Shown one piece after another: positions 7,201-14,911 of a stretch of DNA of 24,133 nucleotides. Under the pieces are notes generated by a model. That model did not search any database. It saw only the letters and a list, made by a program, of their open reading frames with translations, and was not told the origin of the DNA. The position numbers and the translations under genes are program-made. Where the stretch lies: IMG/VR virus record IMGVR_UViG_3300028388_002906, positions 1-24,133 of that record. The stretch is one strand, 5' to 3'. This stretch comes from a virus. Within the stretch, counting starts at the first letter, position 1. Each line of letters opens with the position of its first letter.

Positions 7201-9722
7201 GACTTAGCTTTGACTGCGTATTCGCGTTTGCGTTGAGCGTCTGCTGCTTTAGATGAAAGAGCAGGGAAACCAGGAATTTTAACCTGAGCGATCGCTAATT
7301 GATCTTGATTTACTCGAGGCGGAATTGCGAACTTTGCTTCCTTACCTTTGATAAGAGAAATCTCGCCATAAGAATCACATACAATTGTATCAATTCTGCT
7401 TAGATAATATTCAATATCTGTAGTACCTGACTGATTCACGGCAGGACGAAGAGGAGGTGTCGCAAACACCGGCGCAATTGAATTGACCGTTGCAGTAATC
7501 GTAGGCGCTGTCGCTTTGTTAGTGTTGTTAATGTCAGCAGCCGGATCAGCATTGACGTAAGGCCTAAAATCGAAACACTCACGAAGATTGTAACGAATAC
7601 CTGCAGCTGAAGTGTAAACCGGAATATCGTATCTTTCAAGTGTATTAGGATAGCTGTTGATCGTAAAGAAGTATTCGCCACTACCTGCACTAATCTGAAA
7701 AACTTTTAGTTGTACATTTAATAGACCTGTAGGCTTTGGTCTACCTTCAATATATTCCATATAAGAAATATCATAGTATGCATCTTTTTGATTAGAGTTG
7801 AGTCTGAAGCTGTCGGTGAAATCGTTTCCGCTTGAATCTTCAACACGCTGAATAGCAAACACATCAGGGAAGCCAAGACTATATCTAGTTACTGATGAAT
7901 TATAATTTACTTTTATCCAAGGCTCTCTTACTACTTTATTATATGGATCGATTCCAGGAGGTGAAGATCCAACTAATCTTTTGTTGTAGTAAATCGTAGC
8001 TGGATTGTCTTGGTTGACACCAGAATCGAGGTCAATAGTTAGAACACTGCTATTCAAAGATGTTGCAACATTTGTAACCGGAATGTAAGTGCTTGTGTTG
8101 TCAATAACCAGAATGTCTGCGTTGTCGCAAACAAAGTCTTCGCCTGGGTTTGCGGTCAATACAATTTGGTCACCGGAAGGAGTGACGGACTCTTGAACAC
8201 GTATTGGAACAAGCGTGTCACTCGTGGCAAATAGGCTATTCATTCCTGTTGGGAATATCATAGGTGCTAGAGCAGCATCGTTGATTGTAGCAGTAACAGT
8301 GCTGTTAGCTACTGTGATTGTTCCATTTCCGTCTGAAAGAGTTACTATGTCAGAAGGTTTCTTACCAGAATTTAACCGAACAGCTCTGACATACACCTTG
8401 TCTGGTGTAAGGTTTGTTACGACCGCTGTACCGATATTAGCACTTCCGCTGTCTTGCAAGTTTACAGAAGTGTAATCAATATCCAGTCGACCGTTTATTC
8501 CAATAATGTCGATGTAGTTTCCGTAGTCAAAAGTAACTGCTTGATTCGAAGCAATTTCAGTTGAACTAATTTGATCGATGACGAATGATCTCTCACCAGA
8601 ATTTTCTACACGATAACCTTTTACATAAGCAGTCCCTGTACCTACAAGAACATTAACTTCTGATTGGCCACCACCAGCAGGAACTCGATCATCTGTACTA
8701 AGTGGAAAATCTTTGAGAATGTAGTTTCCTGATTCTTCGTAGGTGCGGCGCGCGAGTTCTTCACCTAGGACGTTGTATTGAGAAACGTCTCTGATCGTAA
8801 CTGCATTTCCGTTTTGATAACGAATGAGAGCGAAAAACTCAGAATCAGCTCGAGCTTCGGTAGTGTCAAGAACAACGAGCTGCGGAGTGAGTTTTAATCT
8901 GTCAGCACCTGGTGCGTTTTCGTTAGCGCTACCATTTGCGTTATCATACAACGAATTGTCTTGTAGCGCGTTTACAGTCGACTCACCAATCTTATAACCT
9001 ACTGAAACACCATCTGGACTTTCGCTGTACTTCGAAACTACAAGTGTCTGAGCATCAGCAAAAACAAAATGTCCTTTTTGAAAAATAACACCTGGCGCTG
9101 ATTGAATACCAAATGATCTACCAACCGCATCATCAGAAAGAAGCGAGATTACAGACAAACCAGTAGGTGTTACATCTACGGGATTGAGTGCTTGCTCAGT
9201 AGTTCCTCTCTTGAATTTGCGAAGAGTGATAGTTAAGCTATCACCTCTGTTATACTGAGTTTGACCCGGAATAGAATTTAGATATTGTATAAAGAATGTT
9301 TTCTTATTAACTGGATCTGCTATAAAACCTTGGGCAGCCTGAACAATCTGTGCTTTTAATCCAAGAGAGTTACTTAGTTCGTAAACATAGTCTAGTTCTA
9401 CTTCGATACCGTTGAGAGTTTCAACTTGTACTTTAGGAACGTATGATAGAGGATTAATCTGTGCAGAACCGGCAGGGCCATCGTTAATTTTAACGAATTG
9501 TAGATCGTCTAAGTTTGTAAAGTTGCAGCCTTTAACAATACTACCTTCCTTGAAGATATTATCACCAAACTGTTCAACTTGGTTTTGAAGCATTGACTGG
9601 AGCTGAATAAGCTCTCGAGCCTGCACCGCAAACCCCGGCTTAAACAAGACACGATAATATTGATTTTCGACGTCGAAATCGTCAAAATACGGTGATTTAT
9701 TAAGGTCTGTGTTAATAGGCAT
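4257..9722 (-). CDS. Giant DUF4815-type virion structural protein (1821 aa)
   Basis: The N-terminus (SPYFDDFDVENQYYRVLFKP, then QARELIQLQSMLQNQVEQFG and a nearby IFKEGSIV) matches the DUF4815 family of large virion proteins in marine T4-like phages. The first ~600 residues are probably that domain. A helical stretch near residues 820-880 contains MKDMHSLEKKIDRMAYYIS. A linker with eight consecutive Thr (1030-1037) and Pro/Glu residues precedes an Arg/Gly patch. A second conserved-looking beta domain starts near D1251 (DPIAQTFFIKKG, then NGFPSNQIVPFS), a segment I associate with the same marine phage proteins. The gene lies where T4 places gp9/gp10, just after gp8, so a peripheral baseplate or fibre-anchoring role is inferred. 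An AAGGAAC ribosome site overlaps the stop of the preceding frame. No enzymatic motif seen. Confidence 0.88.
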   Translation of the reverse strand: MPINTDLNKSPYFDDFDVENQYYRVLFKPGFAVQARELIQLQSMLQNQVEQFGDNIFKEGSIVKGCNFTNLDDLQFVKINDGPAGSAQINPLSYVPKVQVETLNGIEVELDYVYELSNSLGLKAQIVQAAQGFIADPVNKKTFFIQYLNSIPGQTQYNRGDSLTITLRKFKRGTTEQALNPVDVTPTGLSVISLLSDDAVGRSFGIQSAPGVIFQKGHFVFADAQTLVVSKYSESPDGVSVGYKIGESTVNALQDNSLYDNANGSANENAPGADRLKLTPQLVVLDTTEARADSEFFALIRYQNGNAVTIRDVSQYNVLGEELARRTYEESGNYILKDFPLSTDDRVPAGGGQSEVNVLVGTGTAYVKGYRVENSGERSFVIDQISSTEIASNQAVTFDYGNYIDIIGINGRLDIDYTSVNLQDSGSANIGTAVVTNLTPDKVYVRAVRLNSGKKPSDIVTLSDGNGTITVANSTVTATINDAALAPMIFPTGMNSLFATSDTLVPIRVQESVTPSGDQIVLTANPGEDFVCDNADILVIDNTSTYIPVTNVATSLNSSVLTIDLDSGVNQDNPATIYYNKRLVGSSPPGIDPYNKVVREPWIKVNYNSSVTRYSLGFPDVFAIQRVEDSSGNDFTDSFRLNSNQKDAYYDISYMEYIEGRPKPTGLLNVQLKVFQISAGSGEYFFTINSYPNTLERYDIPVYTSAAGIRYNLRECFDFRPYVNADPAADINNTNKATAPTITATVNSIAPVFATPPLRPAVNQSGTTDIEYYLSRIDTIVCDSYGEISLIKGKEAKFAIPPRVNQDQLAIAQVKIPGFPALSSKAADAQRKREYAVKAKSTGVKAYTMKDMHSLEKKIDRMAYYISLNQLEQETENLTILDENGLNRFKNGFVVDPFNDLSLADISNPQFNAAVPFNQRILTPSVQTFPLDLKYKASSGATIFPSATNAKVATLGRDSNVQILNQPYASGFRNCVSNFYKYVGSGQISPPYDATYDTTVNPATIDIDLTTPFQDFVDNLQEFVPLTDVTTTTTTTTPAFPEPEDIREFGGWTFRNGRLRGNGRVVPRAGTMIDTITTTTRNFELNTDNMAQSLAVGEFVSNFQFQPYMAARDITIYMSGLRPDTRHYFFFDGVKVDDNIIPGTLVDSADEVQRNGQAGDAVTTDTNGVLRAVFSLPAETFFVGDRVLEIADVDTYDQIESAAISTGFVTYRAYNFSVEKTALTTSTRAPTFDVSASTTTRNVVRRPPGRDPIAQTFFIKKGMGAGSNSIFLSEVDIYFKRKSDTNGVTLQLREVINGFPSNQIVPFSTVHLLPGSVNVSDDASAATTFSFEAPVRLDVEKEYAVAIQPDASDPNYLVYISKVGGTDLTPGDTQGAAIVQDWGDGVLFSSTNNSAWKSYQDEDLKFVLRRHNFNESTGTVTLTNNDHEFLTVSNVTGRFTPGELVYQVKEFDGGTLAAISIANGSAVLTGSALDDTFSEDDFILITSSGGRRDVFKVLNVDSASQLTLDKPCSFDGSGGTCASIVVGYLSYYNTRNPFEMYLDRSSAKAGRVFDATVDPASPLNIIGLDSGVTARLDSVDNINMSYFQPMIMKANDSVSTTLLSGTFVPPADVNSTYTEALKFNDNNHFSRNGVILYSKSNDPGDTKPFNVIVDLDNGANVTSTPFLDIEVSKLIAYKYKITDDPTTTARYISQTIELADNLDAEDLHVITTAYRPLGTDIKVYVKPQHAFDSDNFDSLDWIELELFEGVGSFSSTTNIYDYREFRYRVADANKDGDGVLTYTSTAGDFSSYRRFAIKIEMISPNVYNAPTLRDYRAIALT

Positions 9723-9737
9723 ATCTAATTAAGTTCC

Positions 9738-10289
9738 TTAAAGTTCCAGTACAAACTTGAATTCTTCTCTAGAGAGGTCTGTTCTCGCTAATGGGAAGAA
9801 GTTTTCCATAAAGTACACTTCTCCACTTCTTTGAGTATACGGTGACATTACTACGTTGTCTGCTGCTGGACTATTTATAGTGATTGTTTGGCCGGTCGCA
9901 TTTCTAAATGGTAAAGTAAGATCTAGCGGAGTATCACCATCTCCTGTTGAAGGATTGTTTGGATAAGGACCCAAATACTCAGCAAGATAGAAAGTGTTAG
10001 CACTTAAATCAACTTCGTGCACTACACCAGAAAATATTGTTTCGTTGTTACTGTCTAGCTGTATTAAAACAGTGTTAGCAGATACTCTATCTATATCATC
10101 TGTTGTTACTGCTAAACGGTTATCAAAGACATCAGGAGTGGATCCTGAGAAAGAAGGACCTTTTACAATACCTACACCAGTGTAAGTGTTGGTATCTCCA
10201 ATCTTGGTGTTGTCGTCAGCAGTAATGTATGCATAGAATGCAAAGTGTTTGCATCTATGTTCGATCATCATCCTCGGGATTGAAGTCAA
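9738..10289 (-). pseudogene. 8: C-terminal fragment of split baseplate wedge gp8
   Basis: This frame overlaps the end of the upstream gp8 frame by 35 nt in another phase. Its maximum extent opens at TTG 10289; ATGs at 10271 and 10268 are possible real starts, but only GAGG lies next to them, at poor spacing. From about residue 12 (RCKHFAFYAYITADDNTKIG, then YTGVGIVKGPSF) it reads as the continuation of gp8, and its end (SGEVYFMENFFPLARTDLSR, then EEFKFVLEL) is the classic gp8 C-terminus in T4-like phages. The gp8 family has a Gly-Gly-His-Gly segment just before this region; it is absent here in every frame I checked. That suggests a small out-of-frame deletion rather than a simple one-base slip. 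It could be translated separately as a second chain, or be a sequencing/assembly fault. Confidence 0.7.
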
Positions 10290-11298
10290 ATGCGGGATCT
10301 ATAACCTGTGCTACTGCGTTGCGATAGCCACTTCCTTTTTGAAGAACTGTAATACTAGTAATCCGGCTTTCAGAATTTATAGTCGGTATAGCAACCGCAC
10401 CAGTCCCATCTCCGATAATTTTAACTTCTGGAAAAATCTTAAACTCAGCTGTAGATGTTACTCCAGCGGCTACAGGGTTAGCAGCGCCAGTAATAAGTTC
10501 ACCACCGACACGAATAACAGCGTTACCTGTCCCGGGATTGAACTGATAGAAAGTGATCTTAAATAATCGAGATGTGATACCATCTGGGTTTGTAGTGTAT
10601 ATGTATTGCCCGGTGTAGTAATTAGTAGTAGCACTTAGAGTGGTCGAAGGATCTATAATCATAGTTCCGTTTGTCGAAGGACTACCTACCAAGCTTCCCT
10701 CTTCTTGTACATAACCGAAGTTATCAAGAGGATTTTCTACAACAATATCTGATAACTCGCCACCTTGAACTGGTGTAGGATTTGCAACAAAATCGTCTAC
10801 TAGAGGAATATAACCGATCGCATTATAAGCTTCAAACTCAAGGTCTGAAATTTTGTACATGTGCTTCCAAATGTATCCATCGGCTGTTTCGTAAATTTGA
10901 TTAGGTGTAGTAGCATTAAAATTTGGAGGGCTAGTAACCTTTGCGCCATCGTTGTTGCTCAGGCACTTGTACACTCGGTAGTCGCCGGTGTCGTTGTCAT
11001 TCGGGCCCACGACAGCATAGAAGCGCTTGTCAGTTAAATCAATTTTGTCATCGTATTCTTCGTACACTTGATCTTTCTGCCAAGGATAATACTTGATCAT
11101 GTAATGAATATCGTCTGGAAGAATTCGCTTACCAAAAAGTGTTTTTTCTAAGAATTCATTTTTAGAAAATTGTGAATCTTCTGGATCGAAAGTATCTATC
11201 GCAGAAACAAACAGATAATAGTTCTCGTTCGTCAAAGCATCTTCGACAAACAGTCTATTAAGATCACTTTTAAAGCTGTTACTTAGTATCTCTGCCAT
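10255..11298 (-). CDS. 8: Baseplate wedge subunit gp8, N-terminal part
   Basis: A 347-aa frame with gp8 hallmarks: ILPDDIHYMIKYYPWQKDQV, YRVYKCLSNNDGA, and ETADGYIWKHMYKIS, the conserved heart of T4 gp8. In T4, gp8 is a dimer in each baseplate wedge, bound to gp7 and gp10. Here the frame stops early (VIDPAFDFNPEDDDRT, then stop), and the family's C-terminal region is found in an overlapping frame just downstream. Together the two pieces would make about 510 residues, in keeping with the longer gp8 of marine T4-like phages and well above T4's 334. A near-consensus late box lies about 33 nt before the start. Whether a functional gp8 forms from two chains is unknown. Confidence 0.85.
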   Translation of the reverse strand: MAEILSNSFKSDLNRLFVEDALTNENYYLFVSAIDTFDPEDSQFSKNEFLEKTLFGKRILPDDIHYMIKYYPWQKDQVYEEYDDKIDLTDKRFYAVVGPNDNDTGDYRVYKCLSNNDGAKVTSPPNFNATTPNQIYETADGYIWKHMYKISDLEFEAYNAIGYIPLVDDFVANPTPVQGGELSDIVVENPLDNFGYVQEEGSLVGSPSTNGTMIIDPSTTLSATTNYYTGQYIYTTNPDGITSRLFKITFYQFNPGTGNAVIRVGGELITGAANPVAAGVTSTAEFKIFPEVKIIGDGTGAVAIPTINSESRITSITVLQKGSGYRNAVAQVIDPAFDFNPEDDDRT

Positions 11299-11330
11299 AT
11301 TTTACTCATTTGTATTGTGATAGTTTATCT

Positions 11331-11338
11331 TATTTATC
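11331..11338 (-). promoter_or_regulatory. Near-consensus late promoter box, GATAAATA
   Basis: GATAAATA on the minus strand is one mismatch from the T4 late consensus. It lies in the 48-nt gap between the subtilase gene and gp8, one of the widest gaps in the window, about 33 nt before the gp8 ATG. The position supports a late promoter for gp8 and downstream genes. Motif evidence only. Confidence 0.4.
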
Positions 11339-11346
11339 CCCATCGC

Positions 11347-13215
11347 TTAGGCTGCTACTACTATCTTTCTTCGAGGATAAGCTTGTCCTGAAGATGGCCT
11401 ACGGCCTTGTGCAGGACCTCTAACCGAATTAATGTATTTACCAGTGCCTAGTCGAATAGAGTATGGCAAATATATTCTGTCTGTTGGTGTACCGAAAAGA
11501 TCACTTAAATCGCTTCCACCGTTTTGCGAATCACCTTCACTGATGCGAAACACATTAAAAGAGCTATACAATCTTGTAGAAGCTTTATTTCCGGGAGAGC
11601 TTATACTTGAAAAATCTTCAAGACCTTCACTTTCAAGCACCTGCTTTGAGTTGTTTGTAATGATTTCTTTTAATTGCGCGATGGTAGGATAAACACCTCT
11701 TTTTACAAAGAAATCACATATCATTATACTCGCTGTCCCTGCTGCAACAGGCCCGGCACAAGAGGTTCCACTAAAGTATCCCCACGTTCCATCTAGTTTA
11801 GATGTTGTAGGATAAGAAGTCCACGTGTATGCGCCTGTTGCCGCAACATCAACCATAGGACCTCTATTACTATAATCATCTAATAAAGGATTAATAGTAC
11901 TATGTTGACAAGCAGCTATTGTTATTTGGTTTGCGCCACCACCCTTGAAAAGACGGCAGGGCCTTGCGAATACTGACGTAGGAGATGAGGGAGTAGTGTA
12001 AGTATTGAATACATATCTTCCATCTCCATCAAGAGATATATTCACGGCACTTACAGAGTTGTCTATGTAAACTTTGTTCTCTTTTCGAGGATCATTTTCG
12101 CCAACACCAACGGCAGAGTTATTTCCTGCACTATCAAAATGATATATTCCGCCGGTATTATTGTAACTATTCATGATTGTATCTAATGTTGTATAGCGAC
12201 TTCCTAAATTCCAGGCAATCATCCACTTGTCAGTGCTATCTGCAGGATCATTAATGACACGCGGAACCATTAAGTTATCAGTGAATGGCGTAAAGTCTGT
12301 ACCCCAGCCGCCGCCTGGTCTATTGATTGTAGTTAGATTTCCTGCAGTATCGTATACTTCCAGTTTATTAATATATTCAACCGGGGCGGCACCAGTCAAG
12401 TCAACTCCAGTAAAACCCCAAGCTCCAGTTACAATTGTGGCATTTCGAACTCCTGTTGCTGGATTTACCGGTTTATTTTGGTGAAAATTAAGAACACCAT
12501 TATAAGCTTCCGGGACGCCGTCCGCAAGATAAACCACTCTTAAGCTAGAGACTTTACTCCATCCACAATATGTACCACCGGCAGCACTCAATACTCCAAT
12601 AGCATGAGCACTAAAAAAAGTTGTATTAGCAGTCGCTTGATTTTGGCTAGCAAGACCAGACTCATAAGTCGTCCAATCAGTCTTAACAAATCTAGGATTA
12701 TTGTTAGCATCTAAAAAATCCGGATGTGTGTACGCATAAGAATCATATGTTGATAATGGTGTTCCGGCTTCTATCGCAACTATATCAACATATTCGCCGG
12801 CATAGTTTTGGTTTATAGTTGCAGAAACCTCAGCATCTTCCCCATCACCAGTAAAAAAACCAACGGGTCCAGAATTTGCTGTAATGTTTACTCCGCCATG
12901 AAACCAAAAATTAGTACCGGAATAATCAGCTCCGTTTGCTCCACTAGGTGCACTTCTTGTTTCGAGTGTAGTATTTCGTGTATACTCTGGTGTAACGGGA
13001 TAAGTAGTTTCAACTACAGGTAATTCTAATTCACAATCAATCACTAAATCACTTGACAATAGTACTGATACTTCTTCATCTGTAAGACGCATTGATATAA
13101 TACTGTCTAGCAAATTAAGGTTGCTAGCTACTTCCATCCCTGCAGCTTCATTTGCTAAGAACGCAGGTTCATCTGTTCCTGGTTGAAGAACAACTGTGTA
13201 TTTACGCTTTTCCAT
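11347..13215 (-). CDS. Virion-associated subtilisin-like (S8) serine protease
   Basis: A 622-aa protein. Residues ~5-62 (KYTVVLQPGT, then LTDEEVSVLLSSDLVIDCEL) resemble an inhibitor-I9 propeptide. The S8 domain follows: the Asp-box is VAIEAG, placing Glu149 where the catalytic Asp is normally found, with HPDF 164-167 in the usual spot after it. His204 lies in FSAHAIGVLS (the HGTHVAG position). The oxyanion Asn365 lies in SAGN, and nucleophile Ser485 in GTSCAGPVAAG. A segment around 446-460 (DDYSNRGPMVDVAATG) matches the usual FSN-x-GP-xVD-AAPG motif. There is no secretion signal, fitting a virion protein. The C-terminal tail is Arg/Gly/Pro-rich and basic (QGRRPSSGQAYPRRK). The gene sits between the cupredoxin fibre (3-nt gap) and gp8, so a baseplate or fibre location is inferred, perhaps cleaving host surface proteins or maturing virion proteins. 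The acid substitution leaves activity uncertain. Confidence 0.87.
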   Translation of the reverse strand: MEKRKYTVVLQPGTDEPAFLANEAAGMEVASNLNLLDSIISMRLTDEEVSVLLSSDLVIDCELELPVVETTYPVTPEYTRNTTLETRSAPSGANGADYSGTNFWFHGGVNITANSGPVGFFTGDGEDAEVSATINQNYAGEYVDIVAIEAGTPLSTYDSYAYTHPDFLDANNNPRFVKTDWTTYESGLASQNQATANTTFFSAHAIGVLSAAGGTYCGWSKVSSLRVVYLADGVPEAYNGVLNFHQNKPVNPATGVRNATIVTGAWGFTGVDLTGAAPVEYINKLEVYDTAGNLTTINRPGGGWGTDFTPFTDNLMVPRVINDPADSTDKWMIAWNLGSRYTTLDTIMNSYNNTGGIYHFDSAGNNSAVGVGENDPRKENKVYIDNSVSAVNISLDGDGRYVFNTYTTPSSPTSVFARPCRLFKGGGANQITIAACQHSTINPLLDDYSNRGPMVDVAATGAYTWTSYPTTSKLDGTWGYFSGTSCAGPVAAGTASIMICDFFVKRGVYPTIAQLKEIITNNSKQVLESEGLEDFSSISSPGNKASTRLYSSFNVFRISEGDSQNGGSDLSDLFGTPTDRIYLPYSIRLGTGKYINSVRGPAQGRRPSSGQAYPRRKIVVAA

Positions 13216-13218
13216 ATA

Positions 13219-14874
13219 TTATGTCTCTAAAGTAAGAGCGGTAAGAGTAACTGTAACTGTTCCGGTCGATCCTGAATTATTCTTTACTGCTGCTGGAATA
13301 GTAGTTTCACTATTATCAACGTATCCGTAAACAGCAGGTGTAACTTTAAATGTCGTGTTGGCTGAGGTAGCAATAAACTCTGCAATGATTCCTGCACCTT
13401 CTGGAGGATCATCACCCTGATTTCGACTAGCATCTGCTGTTCTTGATGCTGTATCAGAATATATTCTTACCCAGGATTCTTTATCAACAGTTACTGAGTA
13501 AAGTGCATAAGATTTTCCTAGATCAGCATATGCAACGTTTCCTGATGCGCCATTTGCTAAACTCGCTGTTGTTTCGGATTCAGTATTTCTAGAAAGAGAA
13601 CCTCCACTGCTGCCGGCCGCAGCTTCTAAAACTATGTTACCATTCATAGCTCCGTGAGATGTGCATTGATATTTGTAAGTTCCTGAAATGGCAGCTGGAA
13701 CTTTCCAATAAAGAACGCCTGATGTTTTACTTTGTGCATTAGAGCCTGTCGACACTGTTCCATTTGGAGCTACGTGTACAAGGCCTGTATTATAATTAGA
13801 CCCTTCAGGTTGTTGTATTGCAAATGGATGGCTTCCAAGAGCTGTTAGGTCGAAAGCAATAGTCATACCAGCTTTAGCATAAACAGTTGGATTATCTGTT
13901 GTTCCATACTGGTCGAAACGAAAAGCTGATGTTCCATTAGGTGTTGCTACTAAGGTTGTTGAAGCTTGTACAGCTATATCATGAACATCGATATCTGCTG
14001 CATTGATTTCGGTAAGTGCAGCAAAAGTAGACGATCCCCCACCGGCGGTAACCCAGTCATAGTCAGAGCCAGTCCAACTTAGTACTTCACCTGCAGAAGC
14101 TGATCCAGTATTTAAATGTGTATTGACATCACTGTCAGAATAACCTGCGCTTACAGTAGCAAATTCAATTCCGTCACCACCACTATTAATTCTTAAAATT
14201 TGCCCGGCGGATCCAAATGATGCAGGTGTATCAGATAAGCTTATGAACGTACCAGTACCAGCAGTAGCATCTGCAGCATTAACCCAAGCGGAACCGTTCC
14301 ACTTTAATACTTCACCGTTACTTGGACTTGAAACCGTAACGTCACTAAGATCATCTATAGCAGAAGCACCTCCGCCGCTCGCAGCAATAGTGATAGAGTC
14401 GTTTGTACTATTAGTTGTAAGAGTAATATTTGAACCGGCTACAAAAGTAAGCGTATCAGTCGTGCCATCTGCCACAATGTTGTTTTGGCCAGAAACTGCT
14501 ATTGTACCAAATGTGTTAGCAGACGAACCTCCACCTCCACCTATATCAGTAAACTTAGCAATCTTAATCCAATCATTGGAATCTGAGTAATAAAGCGATC
14601 CTGTGTCTTGAGCGAATCCAATACAACCTTTATACGTAGATTCGTTCAAAGCAAGTAAAGCAGCTTCTGATGGATAAAAGAAAGATACTTTGTGGGCTTT
14701 GCCGGTGAGATCAAACTCGCCAGAACCGTTGAAAAGGTTCGTTGCGTTACTAGAATTTCCTAGCGCAAAATACAACTCATTGAAGTTGTCGTTTGTTTTA
14801 TCGAAAGCATTACGGAGAGGATCACCATTTCCGTCATTAGCGGATGCTCCGATGTTGATTATCTGCTTGGCCAT
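13219..14874 (-). CDS. Baseplate/fibre protein with a type-1 copper (cupredoxin) domain
   Basis: A 551-aa modular virion protein. Residues 1-40 (IINIGASANDGNGDPLRNAF, then DKTNDNFNELYFALG) are a recurrent N-terminal module of marine T4-like structural proteins, probably a virion anchor. Residues ~60-110 form a small beta module with a Trp. About 170-280 hold fibre-type segments (LSDVTVSSPSNGEVLKWNGS and related repeats). Residues ~285-415 form a cupredoxin fold: His349 in GSHPFAIQ, then Cys404, His407 and Met410 in YQCTSHGAMNG. The C-x2-H-x2-M spacing is that of amicyanin, so a full type-1 copper ligand set is present. The C-terminal ~125 residues are a beta domain (SRTADASRNQGDDPPEGAGI) of a kind I recall from marine phage tail proteins. 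It follows gp7 and precedes the subtilase. Electron transfer, copper binding or a purely structural role are all possible. Confidence 0.85.
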   Translation of the reverse strand: MAKQIINIGASANDGNGDPLRNAFDKTNDNFNELYFALGNSSNATNLFNGSGEFDLTGKAHKVSFFYPSEAALLALNESTYKGCIGFAQDTGSLYYSDSNDWIKIAKFTDIGGGGGSSANTFGTIAVSGQNNIVADGTTDTLTFVAGSNITLTTNSTNDSITIAASGGGASAIDDLSDVTVSSPSNGEVLKWNGSAWVNAADATAGTGTFISLSDTPASFGSAGQILRINSGGDGIEFATVSAGYSDSDVNTHLNTGSASAGEVLSWTGSDYDWVTAGGGSSTFAALTEINAADIDVHDIAVQASTTLVATPNGTSAFRFDQYGTTDNPTVYAKAGMTIAFDLTALGSHPFAIQQPEGSNYNTGLVHVAPNGTVSTGSNAQSKTSGVLYWKVPAAISGTYKYQCTSHGAMNGNIVLEAAAGSSGGSLSRNTESETTASLANGASGNVAYADLGKSYALYSVTVDKESWVRIYSDTASRTADASRNQGDDPPEGAGIIAEFIATSANTTFKVTPAVYGYVDNSETTIPAAVKNNSGSTGTVTVTLTALTLET

Positions 14875-14903
14875 AGCATGTTTTTCCTCAGAATTTGATT
14901 AAA

Positions 14904-14911
14904 TATTTATT
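14904..14911 (-). promoter_or_regulatory. Near-consensus late promoter box, AATAAATA
   Basis: AATAAATA on the minus strand, one mismatch from TATAAATA, overlaps the last bases of the gp7-like gene and lies about 30 nt before the cupredoxin gene ATG. A GAGGA ribosome site follows, about 10 nt before ATG 14874. An out-of-frame ATG at 14879 lies between them. Could start a transcript for the cupredoxin-subtilase pair; motif evidence only. Confidence 0.4.

Noticed and set aside
10255-10289. Programmed ribosomal frameshift joining the two gp8 halves
   Set aside because: I see no slippery heptamer with a downstream structure, and a shift here would still leave the conserved Gly-Gly-His-Gly segment missing.
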